Assembly (NCBI GenBank): GCA_963783195.1
Contig: CAWAMV010000004.1
Location: forward strand, 310,001-374,000
DNA from: Croceibacterium_B sp963783195
GTDB taxonomy: Bacteria > Pseudomonadota > Alphaproteobacteria > Sphingomonadales > Sphingomonadaceae
DNA: 64,000 nucleotides
Reading direction: 5' to 3'
This document shows positions 52,737 to 61,974 of this stretch, in pieces. A model generated the notes under the pieces. That model ran no database searches. It saw only the letters and a program-made list of their open reading frames with translations, and was not told where the DNA came from. The position numbers were made by a program, and so were the translations under genes. Positions within the stretch are counted from its first letter, which is position 1. Every line of letters starts with the position of its first letter.

Positions 52737-53509
52737 GCGGCTTTCCTTTCTTTCGGCAGGCGCCCGATCAGTTCGCGAGCAAGCGCCATGTAGGCCCTGC
52801 TTCCGGCACATGCATGGTCGTAGACAAGGGCAGGCAACCCATGGCTGGGCGCCTCTGACAGTCGGACGTTGCGGGGGATGACTGCTTCGAAGACGAGATT
52901 GCCGAGGCATTCGCGCACGTCGTCTGCCACTTGATCCGTCAACCGGTTGCGGCGGTCGAACATGGTCAGGACCACCCCGACAATGCCGAGATCGGCGTTG
53001 AAACCGCCCTGTACGCGCTCGACTGTCTGCAGCAACTGGCTCAGGCCTTCGAGCGCGAAGAATTCGCACTGGAGCGGGACGAGCAGGGTATCCGCCGCGG
53101 TCAGCGCGTTGAGCGTCAACAGGCCAAGCGACGGCGGGCAGTCGATGAAGCAGATGTCGTGCCCACGGTGCGCCTGCAAGGCACCTCGAAGGCGTGTCGC
53201 CCGCCCCTCCTCGGCGACAAGTTCGAGCTCCGCTCCGCTGAGATCGACGGTCGCCGGAACCACGTCGAGATTGGGGATTCGCGTTGAAATGGTGCAACTT
53301 TCGACGGACGCACCCTCGATCAGCAGGTCGTAACTCGTACGCTCTCGCTCCGCGCTACCGATCCCGAGGCCGGTAGAGGCATTGCCCTGCGGATCGAGAT
53401 CTAGCAGCAAGGTCTTCCAGCCGGTCGCCGCCATTGCCGTGGCGATGTTGATGGCGGTCGTGGTCTTACCCACCCCACCCTTCTGATTGGCGATTGCAAC
53501 CCGGATCAT
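52733..53509 (-). CDS. parA: chromosome partitioning ATPase ParA
   Basis: A 258-residue deviant Walker ATPase, K10GGVGKTTTA, with CFIDCPPSLGLLTLNAL as Walker B region. It moves ParB-parS complexes to segregate the chromosome. It is complete and two bases downstream of rsmG, the common rsmG-parA-parB order near alphaproteobacterial origins. Confidence 0.97.
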   Translation of the reverse strand: MIRVAIANQKGGVGKTTTAINIATAMAATGWKTLLLDLDPQGNASTGLGIGSAERERTSYDLLIEGASVESCTISTRIPNLDVVPATVDLSGAELELVAEEGRATRLRGALQAHRGHDICFIDCPPSLGLLTLNALTAADTLLVPLQCEFFALEGLSQLLQTVERVQGGFNADLGIVGVVLTMFDRRNRLTDQVADDVRECLGNLVFEAVIPRNVRLSEAPSHGLPALVYDHACAGSRAYMALARELIGRLPKERKAA

Positions 53510-53566
53510 AGTCAGATTGGCCTGCCTTTTCCCACCAGGATCCCTGCGTCTGCGTCGGTCACCGAC

Positions 53567-53582
53567 TGTTCCACGTGAAACA
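53567..53582. other. parS site 1
   Basis: TGTTCCACGTGAAACA, one mismatch from the consensus palindrome TGTTTCACGTGAAACA. It lies inside the 3' part of rsmG, encoding the MFHVEQ stretch of the protein. It is the ParB-binding centromere site closest to parAB. Confidence 0.95.
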
Positions 53583-53929
53583 TACTGCGCGTGCGTTCAG
53601 CAAGGCTCGCCAGTTCTTGCCCTGCCGAACGCCCCTTCGGCAACAACCAGATGGGTATCCCGTGTGGAAAACCGGGCGGATAAGCTGAGGAGCTTGTCCA
53701 GCGGGGCGAAAGCGCGGGCCGAAATTGCCCCCGCCGGGAATGCCTCCACCGTCTCCAGCCTGCTGCCAATGACCTTGCATTGCGCCAAGCCCATTGCAGA
53801 AGCCGCATGACTGAGGAATTCCGCGCGTTTCCTGCGGGATTCGACAAGAACGCATTCGATATCGGGCCGAAGTGCAGCGATCACCAGGCCGGGAAAGCCT
53901 GCACCCGTACCGAGGTCGAGCCACGGCGA

Positions 53930-53945
53930 TGTTTCACGTGGAACA
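53930..53945. other. parS site 2
   Basis: TGTTTCACGTGGAACA, the same 16-bp motif in opposite asymmetric orientation to site 1, within the 5' half of rsmG and 348 bases from the first site. Confidence 0.95.
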
Positions 53946-54132
53946 TGCACCAGGAGCTGCGCGCTGTCGGCGAAATGGCGCGTCCACAGGTGCGGCTCGC
54001 TCGCCTTCGCGATCAGGTTCTGGCGGGAGTTCTCGGCCAGCAGGAGCTTGGCAAGAACCTCGAGTCGCCCGATTGCGGCGGCGTCACCAAAGCGGGCACA
54101 GAAATCGCGCGCCTCGTCTTCGCTCACGATCG

Positions 54133-55987
54133 TCACGCGGCTTGCTCCAGCTTGCGCGCGTGCACCAGGATTGCAGCAATGGCAGCGGGCGTGATGCCCC
54201 GCACTCTCTGTGCATCCGCGAGCGTCTGCGGCTGCGCGCGCGCGAGCCGCTCGACCATTTCATTCGAGAGGCCGGCGATCTGCCCGTAGGGGAATCCCAC
54301 ACCAAGGCCAATCGACCCACTCGCCCGCATGTCCTTCAATTCAGCGTCCTGCCTCGCAAGATAAGGGGCATACCGGGCATCCTCCCATATCTCTTCCACC
54401 AGCGACGGGTCGGAACGCAGCGAAAGGTCGAGAAAGTCAGCCAACGCCTCGGCGGGCACATCCGAGCGGATCCAGTCTGCCAGTGATCGACGACCGGCGT
54501 TGCGATCCACATTGCAGCCGACCGCGGCAAGCTCGACCGCCGATATTGGCTGCGCAAGATCATCGGCTGCCCGCGCCCGGCGCTCCGCCCGCTGCCCGAA
54601 CCATGCGCTGCGCTCCGCCCCCACGCAGCCCGCCGCCATGGCGAGCGGCGTCAGCCGGCTCGAGGCGTTGTTCGCCCGCAGTCGCAAGCGGTATTCGGCA
54701 CGAGAGGTCAGCATGCGGTAGGGCTCGCTCACCCCGTGCAACGTCAAGTCGTCGATCATCACCGCGATGTAGCTGTTGCCCCGGTCGAGCGGCGCCGGCT
54801 CGCGGCCGGTTACACCTGCCGCCGCATGCATTCCCGCCACCAGCCCTTGCGCCGCGGCTTCTTCGTAGCCGGTCGTCCCGTTGATCTGGCCCGCGCAGAA
54901 CAGGCCCGGCATCGCGCGGACCTCAAGCGCGGGGGTGAGCGCGCGGGGGTCGATGTGGTCATATTCCACCGCGTACCCCGGCACCACCATCTCGACGCGT
55001 TCGAGCCCTTCCATCGTGCGCAACATGGCGAGCTGAACTTCCGCCGGAAGCGACGTGCTGATGCCATTGGGATAGACGAGGTGGGTCGACAGGCTCTCAG
55101 GCTCGAGAAAGACCTGGTGCCCGTTCCGGTCCGCAAAACGGTGGATCTTGTCTTCGATTGACGGGCAATAGCGCGGCCCGGCCGCCCCGATGGCCCCCGT
55201 AAACAGCGGAGAGCGGCTCAGGTTTTCCCGCACGATGGCGTGGCTGCGTTCATTCGTGTGCGTAATGGCGCAGAACAGCTGCGGATTGGCGCGCACCTCC
55301 GTCAGCGGAGACATCGTCCAGTCATCGGCGTCGGAGGGTTGCTCATCGAGGCGCGACCAGTCGATCGTGCGCCCGTCGAGCCGGGGGGGAGTGCCGGTCT
55401 TGAGTTCGAGCCAGCGGCAAATCAGCTTCGTGGAGGCGAACGGCAAGGGCATGTGCCGCAGCCTCTCCTATCCGGCCTCCGTCAAGGCACTCTTCCCCAC
55501 GAAACAGCCGTCCTCCAAGGAAGGTACCCGTGCACAGAACAACCGCTTGCGCTCGGACAATATCACCTCCCGCAAGACGAAGCCCGACGACCCTACCCTG
55601 CTCCATCAAGAGATCAGCCGCCTCGCCCTCGATCAGCTCGAGGCCTGCCTGAACGCCCAACATCGCCTGGATCGCGCGCTTGAACAGCACCCGGTCCGCC
55701 TGGACGCGAGGCCCCCAGACCGCAGAGCCCTTCGAACGATTGAGCATCCGATAGTGGATCGCTGCTGCATCCGCTGCCCGCCCCATAAGCCCATCGAACG
55801 CGTCGACCTCGCGGACGAGGTGACCCTTGCCAAGGCCACCTATCGCCGGATTGCAGCTCATGGCCCCGACCGTCGCCAGATCGAAGCTGACCAGCGCGGT
55901 GCTCGCACCCATGCGGGCAGCGACGGCCGCCGCCTCGCACCCGGCGTGGCCACCGCCAACCACCACGATATCGTATTCGCGCGTCAT
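54133..55987 (-). pseudogene. mnmG: tRNA uridine-5-carboxymethylaminomethyl modification enzyme MnmG, frameshifted
   Basis: The FAD-binding partner of MnmE in wobble-uridine modification. From ATG 55987: YDIVVVGGGHAGCEAA, GAMSCNPAIGGLGKGHLVRE. The break is at 55400-55410. With one T removed from 55405-55406 the coding strand reads L-A-R-L-K-T-G-T-P-P-R, as in other MnmG proteins, and the remainder (GYAVEYDHIDPRAL, FCAGQINGTTGYEEAA) is intact, giving 617 residues. Because MnmG loss is costly, an assembly error is a likely cause. The stop overlaps the rsmG start in ATGA. Confidence 0.9.
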
Positions 55988-56031
55988 GGCACGCCGATAC
56001 TGCGGCCGCCCGGCGAGGTCAAAGGCTCCGC

Positions 56032-56047
56032 TGTTCCACGTGAAACA
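56032..56047. other. parS site 3
   Basis: TGTTCCACGTGAAACA, same as site 1, placed between the mnmE stop and the mnmG start. Together with the others it makes a 2.5-kb parS cluster. Confidence 0.95.
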
Positions 56048-56052
56048 TCCGC

Positions 56053-57327
56053 TCACTTGCCGATGCAGAAGCGTCCGAACAATGTGTCGAGCAGGTCCTC
56101 GGTGGCCGCGCGCCCCGTCAAATGATCGAACGCCCGACGAGCCCGCCGGAGCGACTCCGCCAAAAGAAGCAGGTCGCCGAGCGCAAGCGCTTCGGCGAGC
56201 GCAATCTCCGCCTCCTGCAACAACGTACGCTGGCGCCGGTCGAGGGCAACCTGGCCCGGCCCTGGCATGACGCCGCGAGCGGTATCGACGAGCGCGGCCA
56301 CCAGGTCGCCAACCCCCTGCCCTGTCACGGCCGAGAGGCGGAACCTTGGCTCCCCCTTCTCGGCGTGACCCGGCTCGTCGATCCGCCCCTCGATCTCCCA
56401 CGCTGCAGAAGGACCCTCCCCCTCCGGGCCGAGCCATAGAACGACGTCGGCCCGCTCGAGCTCGCGGCCTGCCCGCTCGATCCCGATCAGCTCGATCGCG
56501 TCCTCGGAACGGGCTCGCAATCCGGCCGTGTCGACAATCGTGAAAGGTAGTCCCGCGATCGCAACGTTGCGCAGCAGGACGTCTCGCGTGGTCCCGGCAG
56601 TGGGCGAGACGATGGCTGCCTCGTCCTCAACCAACCTATTGAATAACGTGGATTTTCCTGAGTTCGGCGGGCCCGCCAGCACCACGCGGAAGCCTTCCCG
56701 AAGGACTTCGGCGCGGGGCGCCTGCAGCGTCCCGGAAATGTCCGCCTTCAAGGCAGAGAGATCGCTGCGAAAGGCATCGGGCAGACCCTCGACATCGCCC
56801 TCGTCGGCAAAATCGAGCGCCGCCTCCACCTGGGCAGCCAGCCCCAGCAACCGCGCGAGCCAGCCTTCGACGCGTTGGGACAACATGCCGCCGGCCAGGC
56901 CCATCGCGGCCCGGCGTTGTATCTCGGTTTCGGCCATGACGAGGTCGGCCAGGCCCTCCACCTGCAACAGATCCATCCGACCGTTGGCGAAGGCCCGCCG
57001 GGTGAACTCGCCCGGTTGCGCCATGCGCAGCCCCTCGAAGGTTGCGAGCTCGCCACAGACCGCGTCGACCACCGCGCGGCCCCCGTGAAGCTGGAGCTCG
57101 GCACAGTCTTCGCCCGTTTCGGACTTCGGGCCCGGGAGCCACAGGACCAGCGCCTGATCGAGCAGCCCTCCTGCCGAATCCCGCAGGGATTTAAACGCCG
57201 CTCGGCGCGGTTCGGGCAATCGCCCGCCCATCCGCACAAGCGCCTCACCAGCGCCTGGTCCGCTGATCCGCACGACGGCGATCGCCGCAGGGGGTGCGCC
57301 GCTCGAAAGCGCGAAAATCGTGTCCAT
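56053..57327 (-). CDS. mnmE: tRNA modification GTPase MnmE
   Basis: With MnmG installs the cmnm5 group on wobble uridine. The 424-residue protein, from ATG 57327 with GGGA upstream, has the N-terminal tetrahydrofolate-binding domain (MDTIFALSSGAPPAAIAVVR), a helical domain, the G domain with GPPNSGKST and DTAGLR, and the C-terminal FCIGK with its catalytic Cys. It is complete, unlike mnmG. Confidence 0.95.
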   Translation of the reverse strand: MDTIFALSSGAPPAAIAVVRISGPGAGEALVRMGGRLPEPRRAAFKSLRDSAGGLLDQALVLWLPGPKSETGEDCAELQLHGGRAVVDAVCGELATFEGLRMAQPGEFTRRAFANGRMDLLQVEGLADLVMAETEIQRRAAMGLAGGMLSQRVEGWLARLLGLAAQVEAALDFADEGDVEGLPDAFRSDLSALKADISGTLQAPRAEVLREGFRVVLAGPPNSGKSTLFNRLVEDEAAIVSPTAGTTRDVLLRNVAIAGLPFTIVDTAGLRARSEDAIELIGIERAGRELERADVVLWLGPEGEGPSAAWEIEGRIDEPGHAEKGEPRFRLSAVTGQGVGDLVAALVDTARGVMPGPGQVALDRRQRTLLQEAEIALAEALALGDLLLLAESLRRARRAFDHLTGRAATEDLLDTLFGRFCIGK

Positions 57328-57380
57328 TGTTCCCGGACTGCCTCCTGCCCGAACTGCCTGCTGTGCGCCGCGCGAGGCGC

Positions 57381-57644
57381 TCAGCCGTCCTTCGGCTCGG
57401 TGCCGCCGCCGCTGGCATTGGACTTGGCCGCGCCTTCCATGAAGCTCTGGAAGACCTTGAGCCCGAACTGGCCCATCGGCGCGAGTTGCTTGGCGTACTG
57501 GTCGAGCTCGCCCATGTTCGAGACACCCTTCATCGCCTTGGCGATCGTGTCGACGTAAACGGCATTGGCCTTCTCGACGTCGGGCAGGCCCATGAAGCGC
57601 CGCGCCTCGTCGGGCGAACAATCGATCTCGATATTGACCTTCAT
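57381..57644 (-). CDS. small conserved protein (DUF6489-like)
   Basis: An 87-residue protein, MKVNIEIDCSPDEARRFMGL at the start, typical of a small family common in sphingomonads (tentatively DUF6489). GGAG lies about 8 bases before the ATG at 57644. The rest is predicted helical (MGQFGLKVFQSFMEGAAK). The function is unknown. It sits 53 bases upstream of mnmE on the same strand. Confidence 0.75.
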   Translation of the reverse strand: MKVNIEIDCSPDEARRFMGLPDVEKANAVYVDTIAKAMKGVSNMGELDQYAKQLAPMGQFGLKVFQSFMEGAAKSNASGGGTEPKDG

Positions 57645-57711
57645 AGACGACACTCCGGAACGGGCGTTATGACTTGCGCGTAAGACAAAGCGCGAGCCGG
57701 GAGAAACCTAT

Positions 57712-58410
57712 ATGAGCGATACGGTCAGCATTTCCACCCTGGAGGGCGACGGCAGCTTCGATTGCTACATTGCCAGGCCAGCCGACGAGGCGACCGCGGC
57801 GATCGTGGTGATCCAGGAAATCTTCGGCGTGAACGAAGGCATCCGCCGCAAGTGCGACAAACTGGCCGAGGCGGGCTACCTCGCCCTCGCCCCCGACCTG
57901 TTCTGGCGGATCGAGCCGGGCACCGATCTCGATCCGGACGTCGAGACCGAGTTCAAGCAGGCGCTCGACCTGATGGGCAAGTTCGACCAGGACAAGGGCG
58001 TGCGCGACATCGAGGCGACGATCAAGCGCGCCCGATCGATGGGCTGCCACAAGGTCGGGGTGGTCGGCTACTGCCTGGGCGGGCGGCTCGCCTTCATGGC
58101 CGCCGCACGGACAGACAGCGACGCCAGCGTAGGCTATTACGGCGTCGGCATAGACAACCTGCTGCGCGAGAAGAACGCGATCGCCAGGCCGGTCATGCTG
58201 CACATCCCCACCGCCGATCATTTCGTCTCGCCCGAGGCGCAAGAGGCGATGCACGAAGGTCTCGACGATAATCCCCGGGTCAAGCTGCACGACTACGAAG
58301 GGCTCGACCACGGCTTCGCTACCGAGGTCGGCAAGCGCCGCAACGAAGCCGGCGCGCAATTGGCCGACAGCCGCACGATGGACTTCTTCGCCAAGCATCT
58401 CACCCGATGA
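57712..58410 (+). CDS. dienelactone hydrolase family protein
   Basis: A 232-residue alpha/beta hydrolase. The catalytic residues are E36 (IQEIFG), C121 (GYCLGGR), D169 (PTADHF) and H200 (LDHGFA), which line up closely with classical dienelactone hydrolase (E36, C123, D171, H202). It may cleave dienelactones or a different lactone/ester. Its stop overlaps the next gene in ATGA. Confidence 0.92.
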   Translation: MSDTVSISTLEGDGSFDCYIARPADEATAAIVVIQEIFGVNEGIRRKCDKLAEAGYLALAPDLFWRIEPGTDLDPDVETEFKQALDLMGKFDQDKGVRDIEATIKRARSMGCHKVGVVGYCLGGRLAFMAAARTDSDASVGYYGVGIDNLLREKNAIARPVMLHIPTADHFVSPEAQEAMHEGLDDNPRVKLHDYEGLDHGFATEVGKRRNEAGAQLADSRTMDFFAKHLTR

Positions 58411-60029
58411 TAAACCGCGCCCACTGGCGCTTCTCCGCCAACCTGCCCAGCCGCCTGCTGGCCCCGGTCATCCTCATCGTGCTGGCCCTCGCCGCGGTGC
58501 TTTGGCAACCGGCACGCTGGGCGCTCGTCCTCGTCCTGCCGCTGCTCGCAATCGCGGTGTGGGACTTCTTCCAGCGGCGCCATACCTTGTGGCGCAACTA
58601 TCCCCTCATCGCGCGCGTGCGGTGGATCATGGAGGACCTGCGACCCTTCGCCCGGGCCTACATCGTCGAGGGCGACCTCGAAGGGCGACCGTTCAATCAC
58701 GACGAGCGCGCGCTGGTCTACGCCCGCGCCAAGGGGCAGCTCAATTCGCATCCCTTCGGCACCGAGCTCGACGTCTATTCCGACGAGTACGAATGGCTCG
58801 CCCACTCGATGGCGCCGAACGAGGAAGCGCCGCTCGAGTGGCGCGTTACGGTGGGCGAAGGGCGCTGCAAGCAACCGTATTCGGCCGCGTTGCTCAATAT
58901 TTCCGCGATGAGTTTCGGCTCGCTTTCGGCCAATGCGATCATGGCGCTCAACGCAGGCGCGGCTTCCGGCAATTTCTATCACGACACCGGCGAAGGCGGG
59001 CTGTCGAAATACCACCGCTTTGCCGGGGGCGATCTCGTGTGGGAAATCGGCAGCGGATATTTCGGCTGCCGAGACGGCTGGGGCAAGTTCGATCCCGCCA
59101 GGTTTGCCGACACCGCGCAGATCGACCAGGTCAAGATGGTCGAGATCAAGCTCAGCCAGGGCGCCAAGCCGGGCCACGGGGGAGTCCTCCCCGGCCCCAA
59201 GGTGACCGCGGAAATCGCCGCCGCCCGCGGCGTCACGCAAGGCGAAGACTGCATTTCCCCCGCGGCCCACAACGCCTTTCACACCCCTATCGAATTGCTC
59301 GAATGGGCCGACCAGTTGCGTGAACTGTCGGGCGGGAAACCGGTCGGGATCAAACTGTGCATAGGCCAGCACCACGAGGTCATGGCCTTGATGAAGGCCA
59401 TGCTCGAGACCGGCCTGCGCGTCGACTACATCGTGGTCGACGGCGCCGAGGGCGGAACGGGGGCCGCACCGGTCGAGCTGTCGAACTCCGTCGGAATGCC
59501 CCTGCGCGAAGGCTTCATCATGATGCGCAACGCGCTGGTCGGGACGGGGCTGAGGCAGGACACCAGGCTGGCCGCCGCGGGCAAGGTCCATTCAGGCGCC
59601 GGCATGGCGATGAACTTCGCCCTGGGGGCTGACTGGTGCAATGCCGCGCGCGCCTTCATGTTCTCGCTCGGCTGCGTGCAGTCGATGAAGTGTCACACCG
59701 ACCTTTGCCCCACCGGGGTGGCAACGCAGGACGCGACCCGCCAGCGCGGCCTCGTCGTGCCGGTAAAGGCCGAACGCGTGGCCCGCTTCCAGCGCCATTC
59801 GCTGCATTCGCTGCGCGAGATCGTGGTGGCGATGGGGCTGGAGAACCCGTGGCAGATTCGCCCCGACTACCTGAGCGAGCGGATCAACGGCGCGAAGTCG
59901 GATTCAATCGATCGGATCTACCGCTTCCTCGAGCCCGGCCAACTGCTCGACGCGCCCGAGAGCACGCAATACGCCGCCGCCTGGAAGGCCGCCCGCGCCG
60001 ACAGCTTCCGCTGCGCCGCCGCGGGCTGA
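58407..60029 (+). CDS. FMN-binding glutamate-synthase-like protein, membrane anchored
   Basis: A 540-residue protein with two N-terminal membrane helices (RLLAPVILIVLALAAVLW; ALVLVLPLLAIAV). The rest is a glutamate synthase central FMN barrel: PGHGGVLPGPKVT, DGAEGGTGAAP, and Cys residues in GCVQSMKCHTDLCPTG for a [3Fe-4S] cluster. There is no glutaminase domain, so it is not a normal GltB. The reaction is not known. It is translationally coupled to the hydrolase upstream and converges on rho with seven bases between. Confidence 0.88.
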   Translation: MINRAHWRFSANLPSRLLAPVILIVLALAAVLWQPARWALVLVLPLLAIAVWDFFQRRHTLWRNYPLIARVRWIMEDLRPFARAYIVEGDLEGRPFNHDERALVYARAKGQLNSHPFGTELDVYSDEYEWLAHSMAPNEEAPLEWRVTVGEGRCKQPYSAALLNISAMSFGSLSANAIMALNAGAASGNFYHDTGEGGLSKYHRFAGGDLVWEIGSGYFGCRDGWGKFDPARFADTAQIDQVKMVEIKLSQGAKPGHGGVLPGPKVTAEIAAARGVTQGEDCISPAAHNAFHTPIELLEWADQLRELSGGKPVGIKLCIGQHHEVMALMKAMLETGLRVDYIVVDGAEGGTGAAPVELSNSVGMPLREGFIMMRNALVGTGLRQDTRLAAAGKVHSGAGMAMNFALGADWCNAARAFMFSLGCVQSMKCHTDLCPTGVATQDATRQRGLVVPVKAERVARFQRHSLHSLREIVVAMGLENPWQIRPDYLSERINGAKSDSIDRIYRFLEPGQLLDAPESTQYAAAWKAARADSFRCAAAG

Positions 60030-60036
60030 GCCCCGC

Positions 60037-61293
60037 TTACTGGTTCATCGTCGCGAAGAAGTCTTCGTTGGTCTTGGAATCCTTCATCTTGTCGAGCAGG
60101 AATTCCATCGAATCGATCGTGCCCATCTGCATCAGGATGCGGCGCAGGACCCACATCTTGCTGAGCTGTTCCTTGGCCACCAGCAGCTCTTCCTTGCGGG
60201 TGCCGGACTTGCCCACGTCGAGCGCGGGGAAGATGCGCTTGTCGGCGACCTTGCGGTCGAGGACGATTTCGCTGTTACCCGTGCCCTTGAACTCTTCGAA
60301 GATGACCTCGTCCATGCGGCTGCCGGTGTCGATCAGCGCGGTGGCGATGATCGAGAGCGATCCGCCTTCCTCGATGTTGCGCGCCGCGCCGAAGAAGCGC
60401 TTGGGGCGCTGCAGGGCATTGGCGTCGACGCCGCCCGTCAGGACCTTGCCCGAGCTCGGCACCACGGTGTTGTAGGCGCGGCCGAGGCGGGTGATCGAAT
60501 CGAGCAGGATCACCACGTCCTTCTTGTGTTCCACCAGCCGCTTGGCCTTCTCGATGACCATTTCGGCCACCTGCACGTGGCGCGTGGCGGGTTCGTCGAA
60601 GGTCGAGGAGATGACCTCGCCCTTCACGCTGCGCTGCATGTCGGTGACTTCTTCCGGCCGCTCGTCGACGAGCAGGACGATGAGGAAGACTTCCGGGTGG
60701 TTGTCGGTGATGGCCTTGGCCATGTTCTGCAGCAGCACGGTCTTGCCGGTGCGCGGCGGGGCGACGATCAGGGCGCGCTGGCCCTTGCCCTGCGGGGCGA
60801 TGAGATCGATCACCCGGGCCGACTTGTCCTTCACGGTCGGATCGACGGTGTCGAGCACCAGCCTCTCGTCGGGATAGAGCGGCGTCAGGTTGTCGAAGTT
60901 GGTCCGGTGGCGCACGGCATCCGGATCGTCGAAATTCACGCTGAGGAGCTTCGTGAGGGCAAAATAGCGCTCACCGTCCTTGGGCGCGCGAATCTCGCCT
61001 TCGACGGTGTCGCCGGTGCGCAGGCCGAACCTGCGGACCTGGTTGGGCGACATGTAGATATCGTCCGGTCCGGCAAGGTAGTTGGCTTCCGGGCTGCGCA
61101 GGAAGCCGAAGCCGTCCTGCAGCACCTCGATCGTGCCCTGGCCGACGATTTCCTCGCCGTCCTCGGCAACCTCTTTCAGGATCGCGAACATGAGATCCTG
61201 CCGGCGCATCGTGCTGGCGCCCTCGATCTCGTATTCCTCGGCCATCTCGACCAGCTCGGCCGGCGCCCGTTTCTTCAGTTCTTTCAAATGCAT
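60037..61293 (-). CDS. rho: transcription termination factor Rho
   Basis: A hexameric RNA-dependent ATPase that ends transcription. The 418-residue protein has the N-terminal RNA-binding cold-shock-like domain (GFGFLRSPEANYLAG), Walker A APPRTGKT (178-185), and the Walker B VFLIVLLVDERPEEV. The motif LDSITRLGRAYN follows. Length is normal. A 194-base gap lies between its start and hemJ; I see only a short direct repeat AGTGGTAT (61294 and 61305) there. Confidence 0.97.
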   Translation of the reverse strand: MHLKELKKRAPAELVEMAEEYEIEGASTMRRQDLMFAILKEVAEDGEEIVGQGTIEVLQDGFGFLRSPEANYLAGPDDIYMSPNQVRRFGLRTGDTVEGEIRAPKDGERYFALTKLLSVNFDDPDAVRHRTNFDNLTPLYPDERLVLDTVDPTVKDKSARVIDLIAPQGKGQRALIVAPPRTGKTVLLQNMAKAITDNHPEVFLIVLLVDERPEEVTDMQRSVKGEVISSTFDEPATRHVQVAEMVIEKAKRLVEHKKDVVILLDSITRLGRAYNTVVPSSGKVLTGGVDANALQRPKRFFGAARNIEEGGSLSIIATALIDTGSRMDEVIFEEFKGTGNSEIVLDRKVADKRIFPALDVGKSGTRKEELLVAKEQLSKMWVLRRILMQMGTIDSMEFLLDKMKDSKTNEDFFATMNQ

Positions 61294-61487
61294 AGTGGTA
61301 TTCCAGTGGTATCTTGGTTGGGTGCCGGCAAGTCGATAGGGCTTGGAGAAAGCTGACCTGGCCGCGCGGGACGGCGGCCTCAGCCGGTATCCATGAATTA
61401 GGCCGCGGGGGCCAGAGCGTCAATTCGCAATCCGCGCGAACCGGGGCACGGTCCGTCGATTTCAGCGCCTCGGGCGCCGCGCCATGC

Positions 61488-61943
61488 TCAGAACGGCTTC
61501 ACGATCACCAGGATGACGATGATCGCCAGCATCACGCCGGGAAACTCGCCCCACAGGCGCAACTGCTTCTCGCCCAGCGGGCGTTCGCCCCGGGCCATCG
61601 CCTTGCACTTGGCCACCAGCCAGCCGTGATAGCCTGTCAGGGCGAGGACGAAGAGCAGCTTGGCGTGGAGCCAGCCGAGCCCGGGAACCCCGCTGAACAG
61701 TCCGATCTGCCAGGCCAGCAGCAGCCCCAGGACCCAGACGACGATCAGGCTCGGGGTGAGGATGATCTTGCGCAACAGCCCGCTGCGCCTTGCCCAGAGC
61801 GCCTCCTCGGGCGAACCGGGGCCGGCATCGTGCATGTAGATCATCTGGCGCGGCAGCATGAACAGCCCCGCCATCCAGAAGACCATGAAGATCACATGGC
61901 CCGCCTTGATCCAGAGGTAGGTCATTCCGAGCACGTCCTGCAT
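61488..61943 (-). CDS. hemJ: protoporphyrinogen oxidase HemJ
   Basis: A 151-residue membrane protein that oxidises protoporphyrinogen IX late in heme synthesis. It has four helices; conserved residues include H16 (KAGHVIFMVFW), H93 and K95 (WLHAKLL). It lies just downstream of hemE, the usual alphaproteobacterial order hemE-hemJ-rho. Confidence 0.94.
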   Translation of the reverse strand: MQDVLGMTYLWIKAGHVIFMVFWMAGLFMLPRQMIYMHDAGPGSPEEALWARRSGLLRKIILTPSLIVVWVLGLLLAWQIGLFSGVPGLGWLHAKLLFVLALTGYHGWLVAKCKAMARGERPLGEKQLRLWGEFPGVMLAIIVILVIVKPF

Positions 61944-61974
61944 GGATGCGATGTAGGCCTTGCGAACGCTCGCG

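Larger units (their letters stand above)
53512..54136 (-). pseudogene. rsmG: 16S rRNA m7G527 methyltransferase RsmG, frameshifted
   Basis: Methylates G527 of 16S rRNA. The frame from ATG 54136 has SRQNLIAKAS and the SAM-binding LDLGTGAGFPGL. It breaks near FSTRDT; the C-terminal part WLLPKGRSAGQELA...MFHVEQS continues in another frame to the stop at 53512. One extra G within the G-run 53653-53655 (C-run on the coding strand) explains it: without it the reading is D-T-I-W-L-L-P-K-G, and the protein is 207 residues, normal. Two parS sites lie in the coding sequence. Real loss would be viable and can give low-level streptomycin resistance; sequence error is equally possible. Confidence 0.9.
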
